DNA from: Phycisphaerae bacterium
GTDB taxonomy: Bacteria > Planctomycetota > Phycisphaerae > UBA1845
Assembly: GCA_029260135.1 (NCBI GenBank)
Contig: JAJDDV010000061.1
Location: 1-58,338, forward strand
Length of the DNA: 58,338 bases
Reading direction: 5' to 3'
Shown here: positions 26,523 through 34,890 of the stretch, piece after piece
Layout of the letters: each line of letters opens with the position of its first letter
How positions within the stretch are numbered: position 1 is the stretch's first letter
Notes under the pieces: generated by a model
Database searches by the model: none
Seen by the model: the letters and a program-made list of their open reading frames with translations, nothing else
Told to the model about the DNA's origin: nothing
Made by a program: the position numbers and the translations under genes

Positions 26523-27845
26523 TCAATCCTCGCGCTGCGAGGTCGCCATCTTCCACACGAAGTAGAGCAATCCCACCGCGACGAACAGGAAACCGGTACG
26601 CATCGCGTCGCGCGGGGAGTCGTACGCAACGAAAGCGGCGATGGCAATCTCCAGCAATATGAGGAACCCGGCCAGCCACATGCCCAACGGACACCGGAAC
26701 GCACTCGCCGGGAATGAAGCTTCGCGCAGACGAAAGACGATCAAACTCGCGTAGGACAAACCGAACAAAACCGCTGCGGCGAAATAATAGATCTTCAAGA
26801 TCCCCCCGAAGTCGCGAATCAACACGAGGATCACGGCGAAAAAAGCCACAACCGCCAACGCCGGAACCGGTGCCTGCGACTTCGACATGCGGGCCATGAA
26901 TCGAAAGGTCAGCCCGTCTCGCGCCAACGCAAATGTCACGCGAACCGTCGCCAGAACCGTCGACCCCAACGACCCGAGACAGACACACATCGCCACCAGC
27001 AGCATCGCTTTGCGCCCCGTGTCACCGAAGAGGCGCCCCATGGCCTCTCCCGGTACCGAAGCGAGCCCGGCCATCTCCCGAAGCGGAACCACGCGCATCA
27101 ACGCCACATTGACAGCCACGTAGAGAACGATCAGTGCCACCGATGACCCGATGACAGCGCGCGGCACGGCATGGCGAACGTCCTTGATTTCCTCCGCCAT
27201 CTTGACCGAGTCGGTCGTACCGTCGTAGGAAAACAACACTGAGAGCACTGCGAGAAGAAACACGGAGGACTTCAAGCCGGACGCCCCCGCGACGCCGATC
27301 GTCGCCGACAGCGACACCTCTCCGAAACTGAAACCGATAACGACAATCGCGATCAGCGCGCCGATTTTCAGGCTGGTCAGGACGTTTTGCGCGGTCGCGC
27401 CGGCCCGAAGACCCGCGGCATTAATCCCCAGGACCGCCAGAATCGCCCCGGCTGCGATGATTCCGGAATGTCGCGGCGCGACCGCGAGCAATTCGCAAGC
27501 GAAATCGCCAAACGCACTCGCGATCGTCGCCGCTCCCCCGCCAATGATGAAAATCGTGTAGCACCATCCGAAGAAAAATGCGGGAAACTCGCCGTATGCC
27601 TCGCGCAAAAAGACGTACTCGCCGCCCGCCTTGGGGTACCGCGTGGCCAGCTCCGCGGTGACCAGGCCTTGAACCAGTACGATCAGCCCACCCAGGATCC
27701 ACGCCGCGATCAAGAGGCGCGGATCCTGAAGCGAGTTGGCGACCTCCCCCGGCGTGCGGAAGATCCCCGACCCGATCGCCACCCCCATACCGATCAGCAA
27801 CGCCGTCGGGGTCCCAAGGATTCGCTTGAGCGGTCTGGACGTCAT
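26523..27845 (-). CDS. APC-family amino acid permease
   Basis: This 440-aa integral membrane protein has about 12 spans and begins with the APC hallmark: LKRILGTPTALLIGMGVAIGSGIFRTPG, where the GSGIF in span 1 binds the substrate backbone. ELATRYPKAGGEYVFLREAYG follows in the loop after span 2. This is the family of proton-coupled amino acid uptake or exchange carriers; the substrate is not readable. The ATG at 27845 is chosen because it immediately precedes the conserved start and has GGGGA upstream; an ATG at 27866 would add seven residues. Longer in-frame sequence upstream lies within the divergent symporter gene and is rejected. It converges on the kinase gene with a 10-base gap. Confidence 0.88.
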   Translation of the reverse strand: MTSRPLKRILGTPTALLIGMGVAIGSGIFRTPGEVANSLQDPRLLIAAWILGGLIVLVQGLVTAELATRYPKAGGEYVFLREAYGEFPAFFFGWCYTIFIIGGGAATIASAFGDFACELLAVAPRHSGIIAAGAILAVLGINAAGLRAGATAQNVLTSLKIGALIAIVVIGFSFGEVSLSATIGVAGASGLKSSVFLLAVLSVLFSYDGTTDSVKMAEEIKDVRHAVPRAVIGSSVALIVLYVAVNVALMRVVPLREMAGLASVPGEAMGRLFGDTGRKAMLLVAMCVCLGSLGSTVLATVRVTFALARDGLTFRFMARMSKSQAPVPALAVVAFFAVILVLIRDFGGILKIYYFAAAVLFGLSYASLIVFRLREASFPASAFRCPLGMWLAGFLILLEIAIAAFVAYDSPRDAMRTGFLFVAVGLLYFVWKMATSQRED

Positions 27846-27873
27846 AGGGGTCCCCAGTGTAACCATAGAGCGC

Positions 27874-29418
27874 ATGAATGCCGAACCGCGGACCCCGATG
27901 CCGTCACTGCCCACGTCAGCACCCCCGAGGGCTCGCTGGATCGGCCTCGCCCTCGCACCGGTCATGGCGGTGGTCGTGTACCTCGTAATCCCTGCCGAGA
28001 CTGCCAACGGACTGTCACAGGCGGGCCGCGCCGTCGCCGCCGTCGGGACGCTGATGGCCATCCTCTGGATGACGGAAGTCCTACCGATTCCCGCCACGGC
28101 CCTGCTGCCGATCGTGCTACTGCCGCCTGCCACCGGCGGGGCGATCGGCGTACGGGCGGCGACGGCACCCTATGGGCACGAGTTGGTCTATCTTCTCATG
28201 GGCGGGTTTCTGATCGCGCTGGCCATGCAGCGGTGGGGCCTCCATCGGCGGATCGCCCTACACACGGTCCTCTTGGTTGGAACGCGCCCGACCCGTCTGG
28301 TGGCTGGATTCATGATCGCCAGCGCCTTTCTGAGCATGTGGATTTCCAACACGGCGACGGTCGTGATGCTGCTCCCGAGCGCCCTCAGCGTGATCGACCT
28401 CGTACGTCGCGAACTCCGCGCCGATCAGCCGGACTCGGACGTGAACCATGGGTCCAACTTCGCGATCTGCCTTCTCCTGGGCACGGCCTACGCCGCTTCG
28501 ATTGGCGGAATTGGAACACTCATCGGAACGCCTCCGAACGCGTGGCTCGCGGCCTTTCTCGCCGACCAGTACGACATTGAGATATCTTTCGTCCGATGGA
28601 TGGGCGTGGGCATTCCGCTCGTCGTTGTGTTTCTTCCCATCGCTTGGCTCACTCTGACGCGCGTCATCTTTCCCATTCAGATCCAGGATCTCCCCGGCGG
28701 GCGGGCGCTCATTCGCAAGGAACTCGCGGACCAGGGGCCCATGTCGTCCGCGGAGTGGGCGGTGCTGATCATTTTCGCACTGACCGCCACCGCATGGCTG
28801 ACCCGCCCCCTGTTGGCCAACGGCACCATCGCCGGAAGAGCGATCCTCCCCGGATTGAGCGACGCGGGCATCGCGATGGGCGCGGCCGTCCTCCTCTTCG
28901 CGTTTCCGATCGACAGGAGAAAGGGTGTCTTCCTCTTGACGTGGCAGGACGCCGTCAAACTGCCCTGGGGCGTCTTGATACTGTTCGGCGGCGGTCTGAG
29001 CCTGGCGGCTGCGGTTCAGAGCACAGGCGTTGCAGTGTATGTCGGTGGGATGGTCAGCGATGCGAGCGAACTCCCGATCGTATGGCTGGTGCTCATTGTC
29101 CTCACGACGATCATTTTCCTGACGGAACTGTGCAGCAACACAGCCACCACGGCGACCTTCGTTCCGATCCTCGGCGCCGTCGCCATTGGTCTGGGCGTCA
29201 GCCCACTGTTACTCACGGTCCCGGCCGCGGTTGCCGCGAGCTGCGCGTTCATGATGCCCGTCGCCACGCCGCCCAACGCGGTCGTTTTCAGCTCCGGGGA
29301 ACTCACCATCCCGCAGATGTGCAAGGCGGGGTTCTGGCTAAACCTGATCGCCATCGGTCTCATCACGGCGCTGATGTACGGCGTCGCCGTTCACGTTCTG
29401 GCCATTGGACCGATATAG
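27874..29418 (+). CDS. DASS (SLC13/ArsB-like) sodium:dicarboxylate or anion symporter
   Basis: This 514-aa membrane protein has about 11-12 spans. Family features are TEVLPIPATALLPIVLLP, the first SNT motif in MWISNTATVVMLLPSAL, GGIGTLIGTPPNAW, and in the second repeat ELCSNTATTATFVPIL and MMPVATPPNAVVFSSG. The two SNT motifs form the sodium and substrate sites in DASS proteins, which import C4-dicarboxylates, citrate or sulfate. The start is placed at the ATG at 27874, which precedes a short polar tail and span 1; the ATG at 27898 is an alternative. Only 28 bases separate it from the divergent permease start, so the two promoters must overlap the coding ends. The real starts may lie further inside. 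Confidence 0.9.
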   Translation: MNAEPRTPMPSLPTSAPPRARWIGLALAPVMAVVVYLVIPAETANGLSQAGRAVAAVGTLMAILWMTEVLPIPATALLPIVLLPPATGGAIGVRAATAPYGHELVYLLMGGFLIALAMQRWGLHRRIALHTVLLVGTRPTRLVAGFMIASAFLSMWISNTATVVMLLPSALSVIDLVRRELRADQPDSDVNHGSNFAICLLLGTAYAASIGGIGTLIGTPPNAWLAAFLADQYDIEISFVRWMGVGIPLVVVFLPIAWLTLTRVIFPIQIQDLPGGRALIRKELADQGPMSSAEWAVLIIFALTATAWLTRPLLANGTIAGRAILPGLSDAGIAMGAAVLLFAFPIDRRKGVFLLTWQDAVKLPWGVLILFGGGLSLAAAVQSTGVAVYVGGMVSDASELPIVWLVLIVLTTIIFLTELCSNTATTATFVPILGAVAIGLGVSPLLLTVPAAVAASCAFMMPVATPPNAVVFSSGELTIPQMCKAGFWLNLIAIGLITALMYGVAVHVLAIGPI

Positions 29419-29488
29419 CGCCCTGCGCGCACCACCGAGCCGACCGTTCCCCAGGTCACCTGCAGGTGTACCTTTCTTTGAGCCGACC

Positions 29489-29497
29489 TGATAGAAT
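29489..29497 (+). promoter_or_regulatory. Candidate extended -10 promoter element of pcm
   Basis: TG-A-TAGAAT gives the TGN extension and five of six bases of the -10 box. It lies about 73 bases before the pcm start. No good -35 box is seen 16-18 bases upstream. Confidence 0.3.
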
Positions 29498-29569
29498 GAT
29501 CGTGGAGCGTCGATAGTCAAGTTATCGCAGCCTCCCACCGGCGCTCGTTGAGATCTTGGAGGACGTGTC

Positions 29570-30418
29570 ATGTCGATTGTCAGCATCGCGCTCAGCGCTC
29601 TGGCCGTTGCGGGTTGGTTGGCCTGGATTCCGGGCCTGCGACCCGCATTTGCGAGGGCTTCGCACAGAGGCATCCACCAGAATCGAGGCCAAGAAGAAGA
29701 ACCACCGCCCAAGCCTCCGATCGACACACCGCCCCAGGGCGACGCCAAGGTCAAACGCCCGCGCACCGATGAACGTGAGACCCAGCGCGACCGTATGGTG
29801 ACTCGTCAGATTGCCGCGCGCGGCGTTAAGAACGCACGCGTCCTGAAAGCCATGCGGCAGGTCCCCCGTCATTGGTTCGTACCGGACGGCGTAGCTTCGA
29901 GAGCTTATGCCGATCGCCCGCTGCCGATCGGCTTCGAGCAGACCATCTCTCAGCCGTACATCGTGGCGCTGATGACGGAGCTTCTGCAATTGAAGCCGGG
30001 TGACAAGGTCCTGGAGGTGGGAACCGGCTCGGGTTATCAGGCCGCCGTCCTGTCGGAATTGACCCACGAAGTCTTCACCATCGAGATCGTCGAGCCGCTC
30101 GCCAAACGTACGAACGAGCTGCTGCGATCCAAGGGCTATGACAACATCCAGACGCGAATCGGTGACGGCTATCGCGGATGGCCCGCAGCTGCTCCGTTTG
30201 ATGCCATCATCGTGACATGCGCCCCGGATGCCCCACCGCCACCACTGCTCCAGCAGCTCGCCGTCGGTGGTCGGATGTGCATTCCGGTCGGAACACAGTG
30301 GACCGGACAGGAACTCGTCGTGCTCCGGAAGAAAGAGGACGGCTCGATCGAGCGACGAAGCATCATCCCGGTACGATTCGTCCCCATGACCGGCCAAGCC
30401 CGAAAACGCGGCGGCTGA
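29570..30418 (+). CDS. pcm: Exported protein-L-isoaspartate O-methyltransferase
   Basis: PIMT uses S-adenosylmethionine to methylate isoaspartyl residues and so starts repair of aged proteins. The 282-aa product has the family core QIAARGVKNARVLKAMRQVPRHWFV, the substrate motif QTISQPYIVALM, SAM motif I LEVGTGSGYQAAVL, and IIVTCAPDAPPPPLLQQL. Unlike the cytoplasmic enzyme (about 210 aa) it has an N-terminal hydrophobic segment (SIVSIALSALAVAGWLAWI) and a Pro/Gln/Glu linker of about 40 residues. It is therefore likely exported or anchored. The ATG has GGAGG at ideal spacing. It converges on the lipoprotein gene with a 27-base gap. Confidence 0.92.
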   Translation: MSIVSIALSALAVAGWLAWIPGLRPAFARASHRGIHQNRGQEEEPPPKPPIDTPPQGDAKVKRPRTDERETQRDRMVTRQIAARGVKNARVLKAMRQVPRHWFVPDGVASRAYADRPLPIGFEQTISQPYIVALMTELLQLKPGDKVLEVGTGSGYQAAVLSELTHEVFTIEIVEPLAKRTNELLRSKGYDNIQTRIGDGYRGWPAAAPFDAIIVTCAPDAPPPPLLQQLAVGGRMCIPVGTQWTGQELVVLRKKEDGSIERRSIIPVRFVPMTGQARKRGG

Positions 30419-30445
30419 GACGCGCGGGAAGCGTGCGCGGCAGCG

Positions 30446-31162
30446 CTATTTGCCTTTCGCCTTGACCTCAAGATCGTCAAATGACGTCACGGCGTCCGCC
30501 TTGGTCCAGAGTCCGACCTGCCCCGTCTCAGTCAGCGTATTGTCCGTGGCTTCCAGCATCTTCTTCCCGTCGAGGTAGCACGTGATCGACTCGCCCACCA
30601 TCTCGATGCGAAGGGTGTACCATCGACCGACGTCCAGCGGCATATTGGCCGACTCGAGCTGACGGCGCTTGCCACCGCTGACCACGTAGACACGATAGTT
30701 GCCTTCGAGCGGATTGAAGCGGCAGATGTAGTAGTGATTCTCGTCCCTGCACCGCCAGATCGGACCGCCGCCCTGATCTTCCTTCCCAGCCACAGCCTTC
30801 ACCTTCACGGAGAGTTCCAGGTCTCGAAATGAACGCCCCTGGGCGATGGCCAGATTGTACGTGCCGTTATAGTTCTCGCTCCGGGTCAGCGCCATGACCT
30901 GCCGCCGTGACGGAGCGCCGGCATCCAGAAGTACCTTCCACGTCGCCAGAGACTGCGTGGGGTTGGTCTCGTGAATCGACCAGTTGGAGGGTACACGGCC
31001 GGGAATATCCCGATCGAACCGCCACGACGCTGTGCCGCCATCCGAGGGCGTTTTGACGTTCTGTTCGCCGTTTGTCCGTTGAGCTGAAGCGCACCCGCAA
31101 GCCAGAGTCAACGCCAAGCCCCATCCCATAAAACACTTTCCTAAAAAGCGCACTCTCGACAT
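30446..31162 (-). CDS. Lipoprotein with concanavalin-like (DUF1080/LamG-like) domain
   Basis: This 238-aa product has a lipoprotein signal (GWGLALTLACGCAS; the lipobox is LxAC). The mature part is a beta-jelly-roll domain as in DUF1080/3-keto-disaccharide hydrolase-like or LamG proteins: SWRFDRDIPGRVPSNWSI, FRDLELSVKVKAV, GGPIWRCRDENHYYICRF, WYTLRIEMVGESITCYLDGKKML, and the closing GQVGLWTKADAVTSFDDLEV. Such domains bind or cut sugars. The ATG at 31162 is preferred because AAGGAG lies eight bases upstream; a GTG six bases earlier is less likely. It is separated from mreC by about 57 bases on the same strand and could be read from the mre operon. Confidence 0.8.
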   Translation of the reverse strand: MSRVRFLGKCFMGWGLALTLACGCASAQRTNGEQNVKTPSDGGTASWRFDRDIPGRVPSNWSIHETNPTQSLATWKVLLDAGAPSRRQVMALTRSENYNGTYNLAIAQGRSFRDLELSVKVKAVAGKEDQGGGPIWRCRDENHYYICRFNPLEGNYRVYVVSGGKRRQLESANMPLDVGRWYTLRIEMVGESITCYLDGKKMLEATDNTLTETGQVGLWTKADAVTSFDDLEVKAKGK

Positions 31163-31219
31163 GATCACGGCTCCTTACACGCAAGAAGACTCGACTGACG
31201 CCCCGCCACGCCCGGCGCC

Positions 31220-32173
31220 CTACTCGCCTGCCTCCGCCGGGCTCCGCGGATCGTAGACGTAGACGGTCCGTAGCGACGCTTCATCGACGACGCCGCGCAC
31301 CGTAAGAATGGAGAGCAGCGGATTTCGTACATCCGACTGAATCTCCGTCACCTTCCCGATCACCAGCGCGGCCGGAACCTCCTCACTCATCGCATCCGCC
31401 AGTACCACGTCGCCCACGGCGATGGTCTCTGCATCGACATCTCGCCGATCGATGTTTCGGATTTGCATGACGCCGTTCCCGCGTCCCGTGAGCCAGAAAT
31501 ACGGCTCGAGCGGTGCAAAGCCATTTTCTGTAAAGCGCCCGAGACGCACCTTGCGCTGCACCGTTACATCGCTGAGCAGTTTGACGCGCGCCGTGTGGGT
31601 TCCAGCTTGTTCTACCACGCCGATGAAGACTTCCCGCAGGAGAATCGCCAGACCGGATCGCACGCCCTCCTCACTCCCCATGCCGATGGTGAAGGTGCGG
31701 CTTGTCACGGCCGAGCCCCGGCGAACGCCCTGCAAGGTCCCGGTGTTGATCAACTTCGACGCACGCCATGAGAGAAGATCATCCGTAATGACCCTGGCTG
31801 GAATCAGACGCCCGGCCGATCCGATCTGCCGACCGCCTACGCCCCACGAACGCGTCGCCGTCAGAAGCTCGACCTCTTGCTCCAGCTCCGCGGTTCGCAA
31901 TGATAGCGCAGCCACCTGGTGCTCCAGGGCTAATGTCTGCCGCGTCGCAGCCTCGTACGCCTCAGCTGATACCGCATCCTCCTCCGGTGTCAGCGCTTCG
32001 CGGATTGACTCGCCCGCGACGACCGAGGCGTGCTGAAAGGGAACGATAATCTGAACCAGGCTGATCAGCTTGCCCGTCCAAGCGGAGGGAAGAAGAAGTG
32101 CGACGACGGTCACCCCGACAAGAACCATGAGGTACCCGTGGCGCTGGAGATTTCGTCGCTTGCGATAGGCCAT
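31220..32173 (-). CDS. mreC: Rod shape-determining protein MreC
   Basis: This 317-aa bitopic protein couples the MreB cytoskeleton to the periplasmic peptidoglycan synthases. A basic start (MAYRKRRNLQRH) is followed by one membrane span (LMVLVGVTVVALLLPSAW), an amphipathic segment, a coiled coil (YEAATRQTLALEHQVAALSLRTAELEQEVELL) and the double beta-barrel domain (ARVITDDLLSWRASKLINTG, GLAILLREVFIGVVEQAG, ARVKLLSD). This matches the usual length and order. It follows mreB after 158 bases that contain a 9-bp hairpin. No mreD, pbp2 or rodA gene follows; the next gene is a lipoprotein. Confidence 0.9.
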   Translation of the reverse strand: MAYRKRRNLQRHGYLMVLVGVTVVALLLPSAWTGKLISLVQIIVPFQHASVVAGESIREALTPEEDAVSAEAYEAATRQTLALEHQVAALSLRTAELEQEVELLTATRSWGVGGRQIGSAGRLIPARVITDDLLSWRASKLINTGTLQGVRRGSAVTSRTFTIGMGSEEGVRSGLAILLREVFIGVVEQAGTHTARVKLLSDVTVQRKVRLGRFTENGFAPLEPYFWLTGRGNGVMQIRNIDRRDVDAETIAVGDVVLADAMSEEVPAALVIGKVTEIQSDVRNPLLSILTVRGVVDEASLRTVYVYDPRSPAEAGE

Positions 32174-32281
32174 ACACTCGAGATTACAAGTGAGTCATAC
32201 TTGATTGTCAATCAAGCGTCAGGCGAGGTGAGCTGGGGAGACCACACTCGTTCAGCGCCCGTTGCAGCCTTCAGGGGCGCA

Positions 32282-32308
32282 AACGGCCGCATTCCGGGAG
32301 CGGTCGTT
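32282..32308 (-). terminator. Hairpin between mreB and mreC
   Basis: AACGGCCGC and GCGGTCGTT form a 9-bp stem (one G-T pair) around a 9-base loop, as written on the plus strand. The minus-strand transcript would continue GTTTG, so the T-run is short. It could be a partial terminator or a processing site that lowers mreC relative to mreB. Confidence 0.4.
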
Positions 32309-32331
32309 CAGGATCTGCTACAGACGCCGCA

Positions 32332-33384
32332 TCAATACTCGTCCGCGTCCGACTCCATCGTCTCTTTCCAGGCGAGAAGATTCTCTAGGTAGACGCTGGT
32401 CCCACGTGCGACGCAGCTCAGCGGATCGTCGACGAGATTGACTTCCAGACCGGTGGCCTCGGCCAGACGCATGTCGAGCCCGCGAAGCAGCGCCCCTCCG
32501 CCCGCGAGGTGGATACCGTTTTCGACAAGATCCGCGGCGAGTTCGGGCTCAGCGTTTTCCAGCGTGCGCATGACGCACTCGATAATCTGACCGACCGGCT
32601 CTGACAGTGCGTCACGAATCTCGTTGCTCGTGACGACACACTGGCGTGGCAACCCCCCAACGATATCGCGGCCTCGGACTTCCTTGGCCATTTCCTCTTC
32701 GAGCGGCATAATCGAACCGATTTCGATCTTGATGTTCTCGGCGGTTTGAAGTCCGACCATCAGATCGTATTTTCGGCGCATATATCCGATGATCGCGGCA
32801 TCCATCTCGTCACCCGCGACGCGGATACTCTGCACGACGCCGATGTCCGCGAGCGACATGATGGCCACTTCGGTCGTACCGCCGCCCACGTCGACGATCA
32901 TCGACGCAGTGGCCTCTCCGATCGGCAGTCCGGCGCCGATACCCGCCGCCATCGGCTCTTCAACTAGATAGACGCGGCGCGCCCCTGCGCGCTCCGCCGA
33001 GTTGTAAACCGCCCGTTTTTCGACGGCGGTGATTCCAGATGGGACGGCGATCACGACGCGAGGTTTGACGAACCGGCTGCGACCGTGCACCTTTCGAATG
33101 AAGTACCCGAGCATCGCCTCGGTGATATCGAAGTCGGCGATGACGCCGTCTTTGAGAGGTCGAATGGCACTGATGGAACCGGGCGTCCGCCCGAGCATCT
33201 CTTTGGCGACGTGGCCCACGGCGTTACCGTGTCGAAGAACCTGATTCGTACCTCGCCGCACGGCGACCACGGACGGTTCGTTCAGAACGACGCCTTCGCC
33301 TTTAACGCAAACCAGGGTGTTGCAGGTGCCCAGGTCGATCCCCATGTCGACGCTGAACATGCCGAGTAGGGAATCAAAAATCAC
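32332..33384 (-). CDS. mreB: Rod shape-determining protein MreB (actin-like)
   Basis: This 350-aa bacterial actin forms membrane-bound filaments that orient cell-wall synthesis. Nucleotide-binding motifs are all present: phosphate 1 (MGIDLGTCNTLV), the adjoining VLNEPSVVA, connect 1, phosphate 2 (IVDVGGGTTEVAIMSL), VAGDEMD and the adenosine motif (HLAGGGALLRGLD). An N-terminal hydrophobic patch (IFDSLLGMF) may insert into the membrane. The start is GTG at 33384 with AAGGA upstream. It lies in an operon order (minus strand) of coiled-coil membrane protein, 49-aa membrane protein, mreB, mreC. Confidence 0.96.
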   Translation of the reverse strand: MIFDSLLGMFSVDMGIDLGTCNTLVCVKGEGVVLNEPSVVAVRRGTNQVLRHGNAVGHVAKEMLGRTPGSISAIRPLKDGVIADFDITEAMLGYFIRKVHGRSRFVKPRVVIAVPSGITAVEKRAVYNSAERAGARRVYLVEEPMAAGIGAGLPIGEATASMIVDVGGGTTEVAIMSLADIGVVQSIRVAGDEMDAAIIGYMRRKYDLMVGLQTAENIKIEIGSIMPLEEEMAKEVRGRDIVGGLPRQCVVTSNEIRDALSEPVGQIIECVMRTLENAEPELAADLVENGIHLAGGGALLRGLDMRLAEATGLEVNLVDDPLSCVARGTSVYLENLLAWKETMESDADEY

Positions 33385-33429
33385 ACGGTCATCCTTGCGG
33401 CAGACTCGCCCCCGACCACCGGTGAACCG

Positions 33430-33579
33430 CTATGCACCGGTGAATGGGTTCCAGCTACCAAAAAGCCGCTGGCTTTGAAATGCCAGGAAGACGGTTGCAG
33501 CGCCCACCACAACCGTAGCGACAATCACGAGTATCGTATAGACGTTGTGTTCGGGCTGACCCGCAGGACTGTCACCCAT
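33430..33579 (-). CDS. Small single-pass membrane protein (49 aa) directly upstream of mreB
   Basis: This short gene encodes a polar, acidic N-terminus (MGDSPAGQPEHNVY), one strong membrane span (TILVIVATVVVGAATVFLAF) and a short basic/aromatic tail (QSQRLFGSWNPFTGA). The ATG has AAGGGAG nine bases upstream. It starts 15 bases after the stop of the coiled-coil protein gene and ends 45 bases before mreB, on the same strand. This spacing and the ribosome site argue that it is real and cotranscribed. No known family is recognised; a cytoskeleton or cell-wall accessory role is inferred from position alone. Confidence 0.7.
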   Translation of the reverse strand: MGDSPAGQPEHNVYTILVIVATVVVGAATVFLAFQSQRLFGSWNPFTGA

Positions 33580-33594
33580 GGAACGCGCGCTCCC

Positions 33595-34488
33595 TTAACC
33601 TCGCGACCCACCCAGCCCGAGTGCGTCTTGAACCGAATCGCCCGTTACCGGAGCACGGGCTGAAGTGATCAGCCGCCCTGCCGACTCGTCCGGCTTCACC
33701 AGCGTCACCTGGACATCGCCGACGTAGTCGCCATCTCGCGTGATCACGAACACCATATCCTTCTTCACGCCGTCGGCACCGCCGACGCTTAGCGTGATCA
33801 GATCGCCGGAAAGCTCAACCACGCGCCCGCGAATCGCCCGACTCGCCACGGCTGTTACCGCACGAACGCCCGAAAGTGCAGCGCCCTCGGGCTCTTCGAG
33901 GGTCGCCCCGATCGTGGCTTGACGCGTGGATTGCGCCAGGCGCTCATTTTCACTGCGCAGAATGTTGATCTGCTGTTCGCAGTGGCGTTTCTGCTCGAGC
34001 TGAACGTCCAGCCGGGCCGTCAACTCGTTGACCCGGTCGTTCATGTCGACGTTTCGCTGGGAGAGATCGAGGTTCGATCGTTCGAGCTCGTTGCGCTGTT
34101 TCTGGTACTCAGCGCGGCTTGCGTCCGCCGCCTGAAGCTGTGCCAGAAGACCGCGACTCAGCGCCTCGACGCTGCTCTTTTCCGCCGTCGCACGGGTCAG
34201 GTCAGACTTGAGCTGCCCCGCCTCGTTGCGCCCCTCCTGAACCTTGGTTTCGAGTTCCGTGATCTTCCCGAGGTGACCACGAACCTCGTCGCGCGCGGAC
34301 GCCAAGAGCGCCGCACTCGCGGCGATCTCATGGCGGAGGTTCGTATCCGCGATTCGCGCGTGCTCCTGGTATTTTTCGGCGGTATCTTTCCAGTTCGGCG
34401 TTTGAGCCACAATGGATACCGACACCGACGCGAACGCGATGCTGACAACGACAAGTAGTACGACAAACACTTTCGTGAGGGTGCTCAC
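33595..34488 (-). CDS. Coiled-coil membrane protein with C-terminal beta domain, first gene of the mre operon
   Basis: This 297-aa protein has one N-terminal span (VFVVLLVVVSIAFASVSVSIVA) followed by about 150 residues of heptad-rich coiled coil (ASARDEVRGHLGKITELETKVQE..., up to RHCEQQINILRSENERLA). A C-terminal beta domain follows (RAIRGRVVELSGDLITLSVGGADGVKKDMVF...GDYVGDVQVTLVKPDESAGRLI). The layout of short cytoplasmic tail, span, coiled coil and beta-barrel is that of MreC, but the sequence is different. The GTG at 34488 is chosen because GGAGG lies seven bases upstream; the longer in-frame sequence is Arg/Gly-rich and unlikely to be coding. It is probably a scaffold acting with MreB. 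Confidence 0.78.
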   Translation of the reverse strand: MSTLTKVFVVLLVVVSIAFASVSVSIVAQTPNWKDTAEKYQEHARIADTNLRHEIAASAALLASARDEVRGHLGKITELETKVQEGRNEAGQLKSDLTRATAEKSSVEALSRGLLAQLQAADASRAEYQKQRNELERSNLDLSQRNVDMNDRVNELTARLDVQLEQKRHCEQQINILRSENERLAQSTRQATIGATLEEPEGAALSGVRAVTAVASRAIRGRVVELSGDLITLSVGGADGVKKDMVFVITRDGDYVGDVQVTLVKPDESAGRLITSARAPVTGDSVQDALGLGGSRG

Positions 34489-34890
34489 GCGGAGGCCTCC
34501 GAACCCGGAATGGATCAGACTCGCTCGCCCAATCCAAAGCTGATGCACGGTTGAAGCGTCCCGACCCCGTCGGCCGACCGCCTGCAACCACGATGCCGCC
34601 CACAAGAGGCGGTGAAACACTAACCCGTCATCCCGGGCCAACCAAGGGGCAGACCCTCTCTGACGACAAGGCGTCTCTATATCGCCTAGGGCTCGCCGAT
34701 GCAACCCCCCGGGAGCGATTCCTGTGATTTCTGGCCCGTGGAGACGCTCTGACCATCGACGCAGACAAGGGGATTCCCCTGCTTTTACAGCGTCAACGTC
34801 CACCCGATCCTCGGACAACAGGGCACCAGGTTGGACAGCGCCTCCCCTGTCGGGTGTGCGGCCTCGGTGCAAGCCGTGGAACGAGTCCGG
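34489..34890. other. Upstream region of the mre operon
   Basis: These 402 bases between two minus-strand genes contain no supported gene. They hold a promoter candidate for the mre operon (34676-34704) and a weak 5-bp hairpin (34768-34780). No clear terminator follows the propeller-protein gene. Confidence 0.45.
34676..34704 (-). promoter_or_regulatory. Candidate promoter of the mre operon
   Basis: On the minus strand TTGCAT (34704-34699) is followed after 17 bases by TATAGA (34681-34676). The start of the first gene is about 190 bases downstream, leaving a long untranslated leader. Match quality is moderate (3/6 and 4/6). Confidence 0.35.

Noticed and set aside
27387-28580. 397-codon plus-strand open frame across two transporter genes
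   Set aside because: Arg/Gly/Pro-rich and overlaps both well-supported transporters in other frames.
33417-33444. Two direct copies of CACCGGTGAA before mreB
   Set aside because: Partly within the 49-aa gene end; two 10-base copies are too few to call an operator.
34768-34780. AGGGG-ATT-CCCCT hairpin followed by GCTTTT on the plus strand
   Set aside because: Orientation fits no plus-strand gene and the stem is only five pairs.
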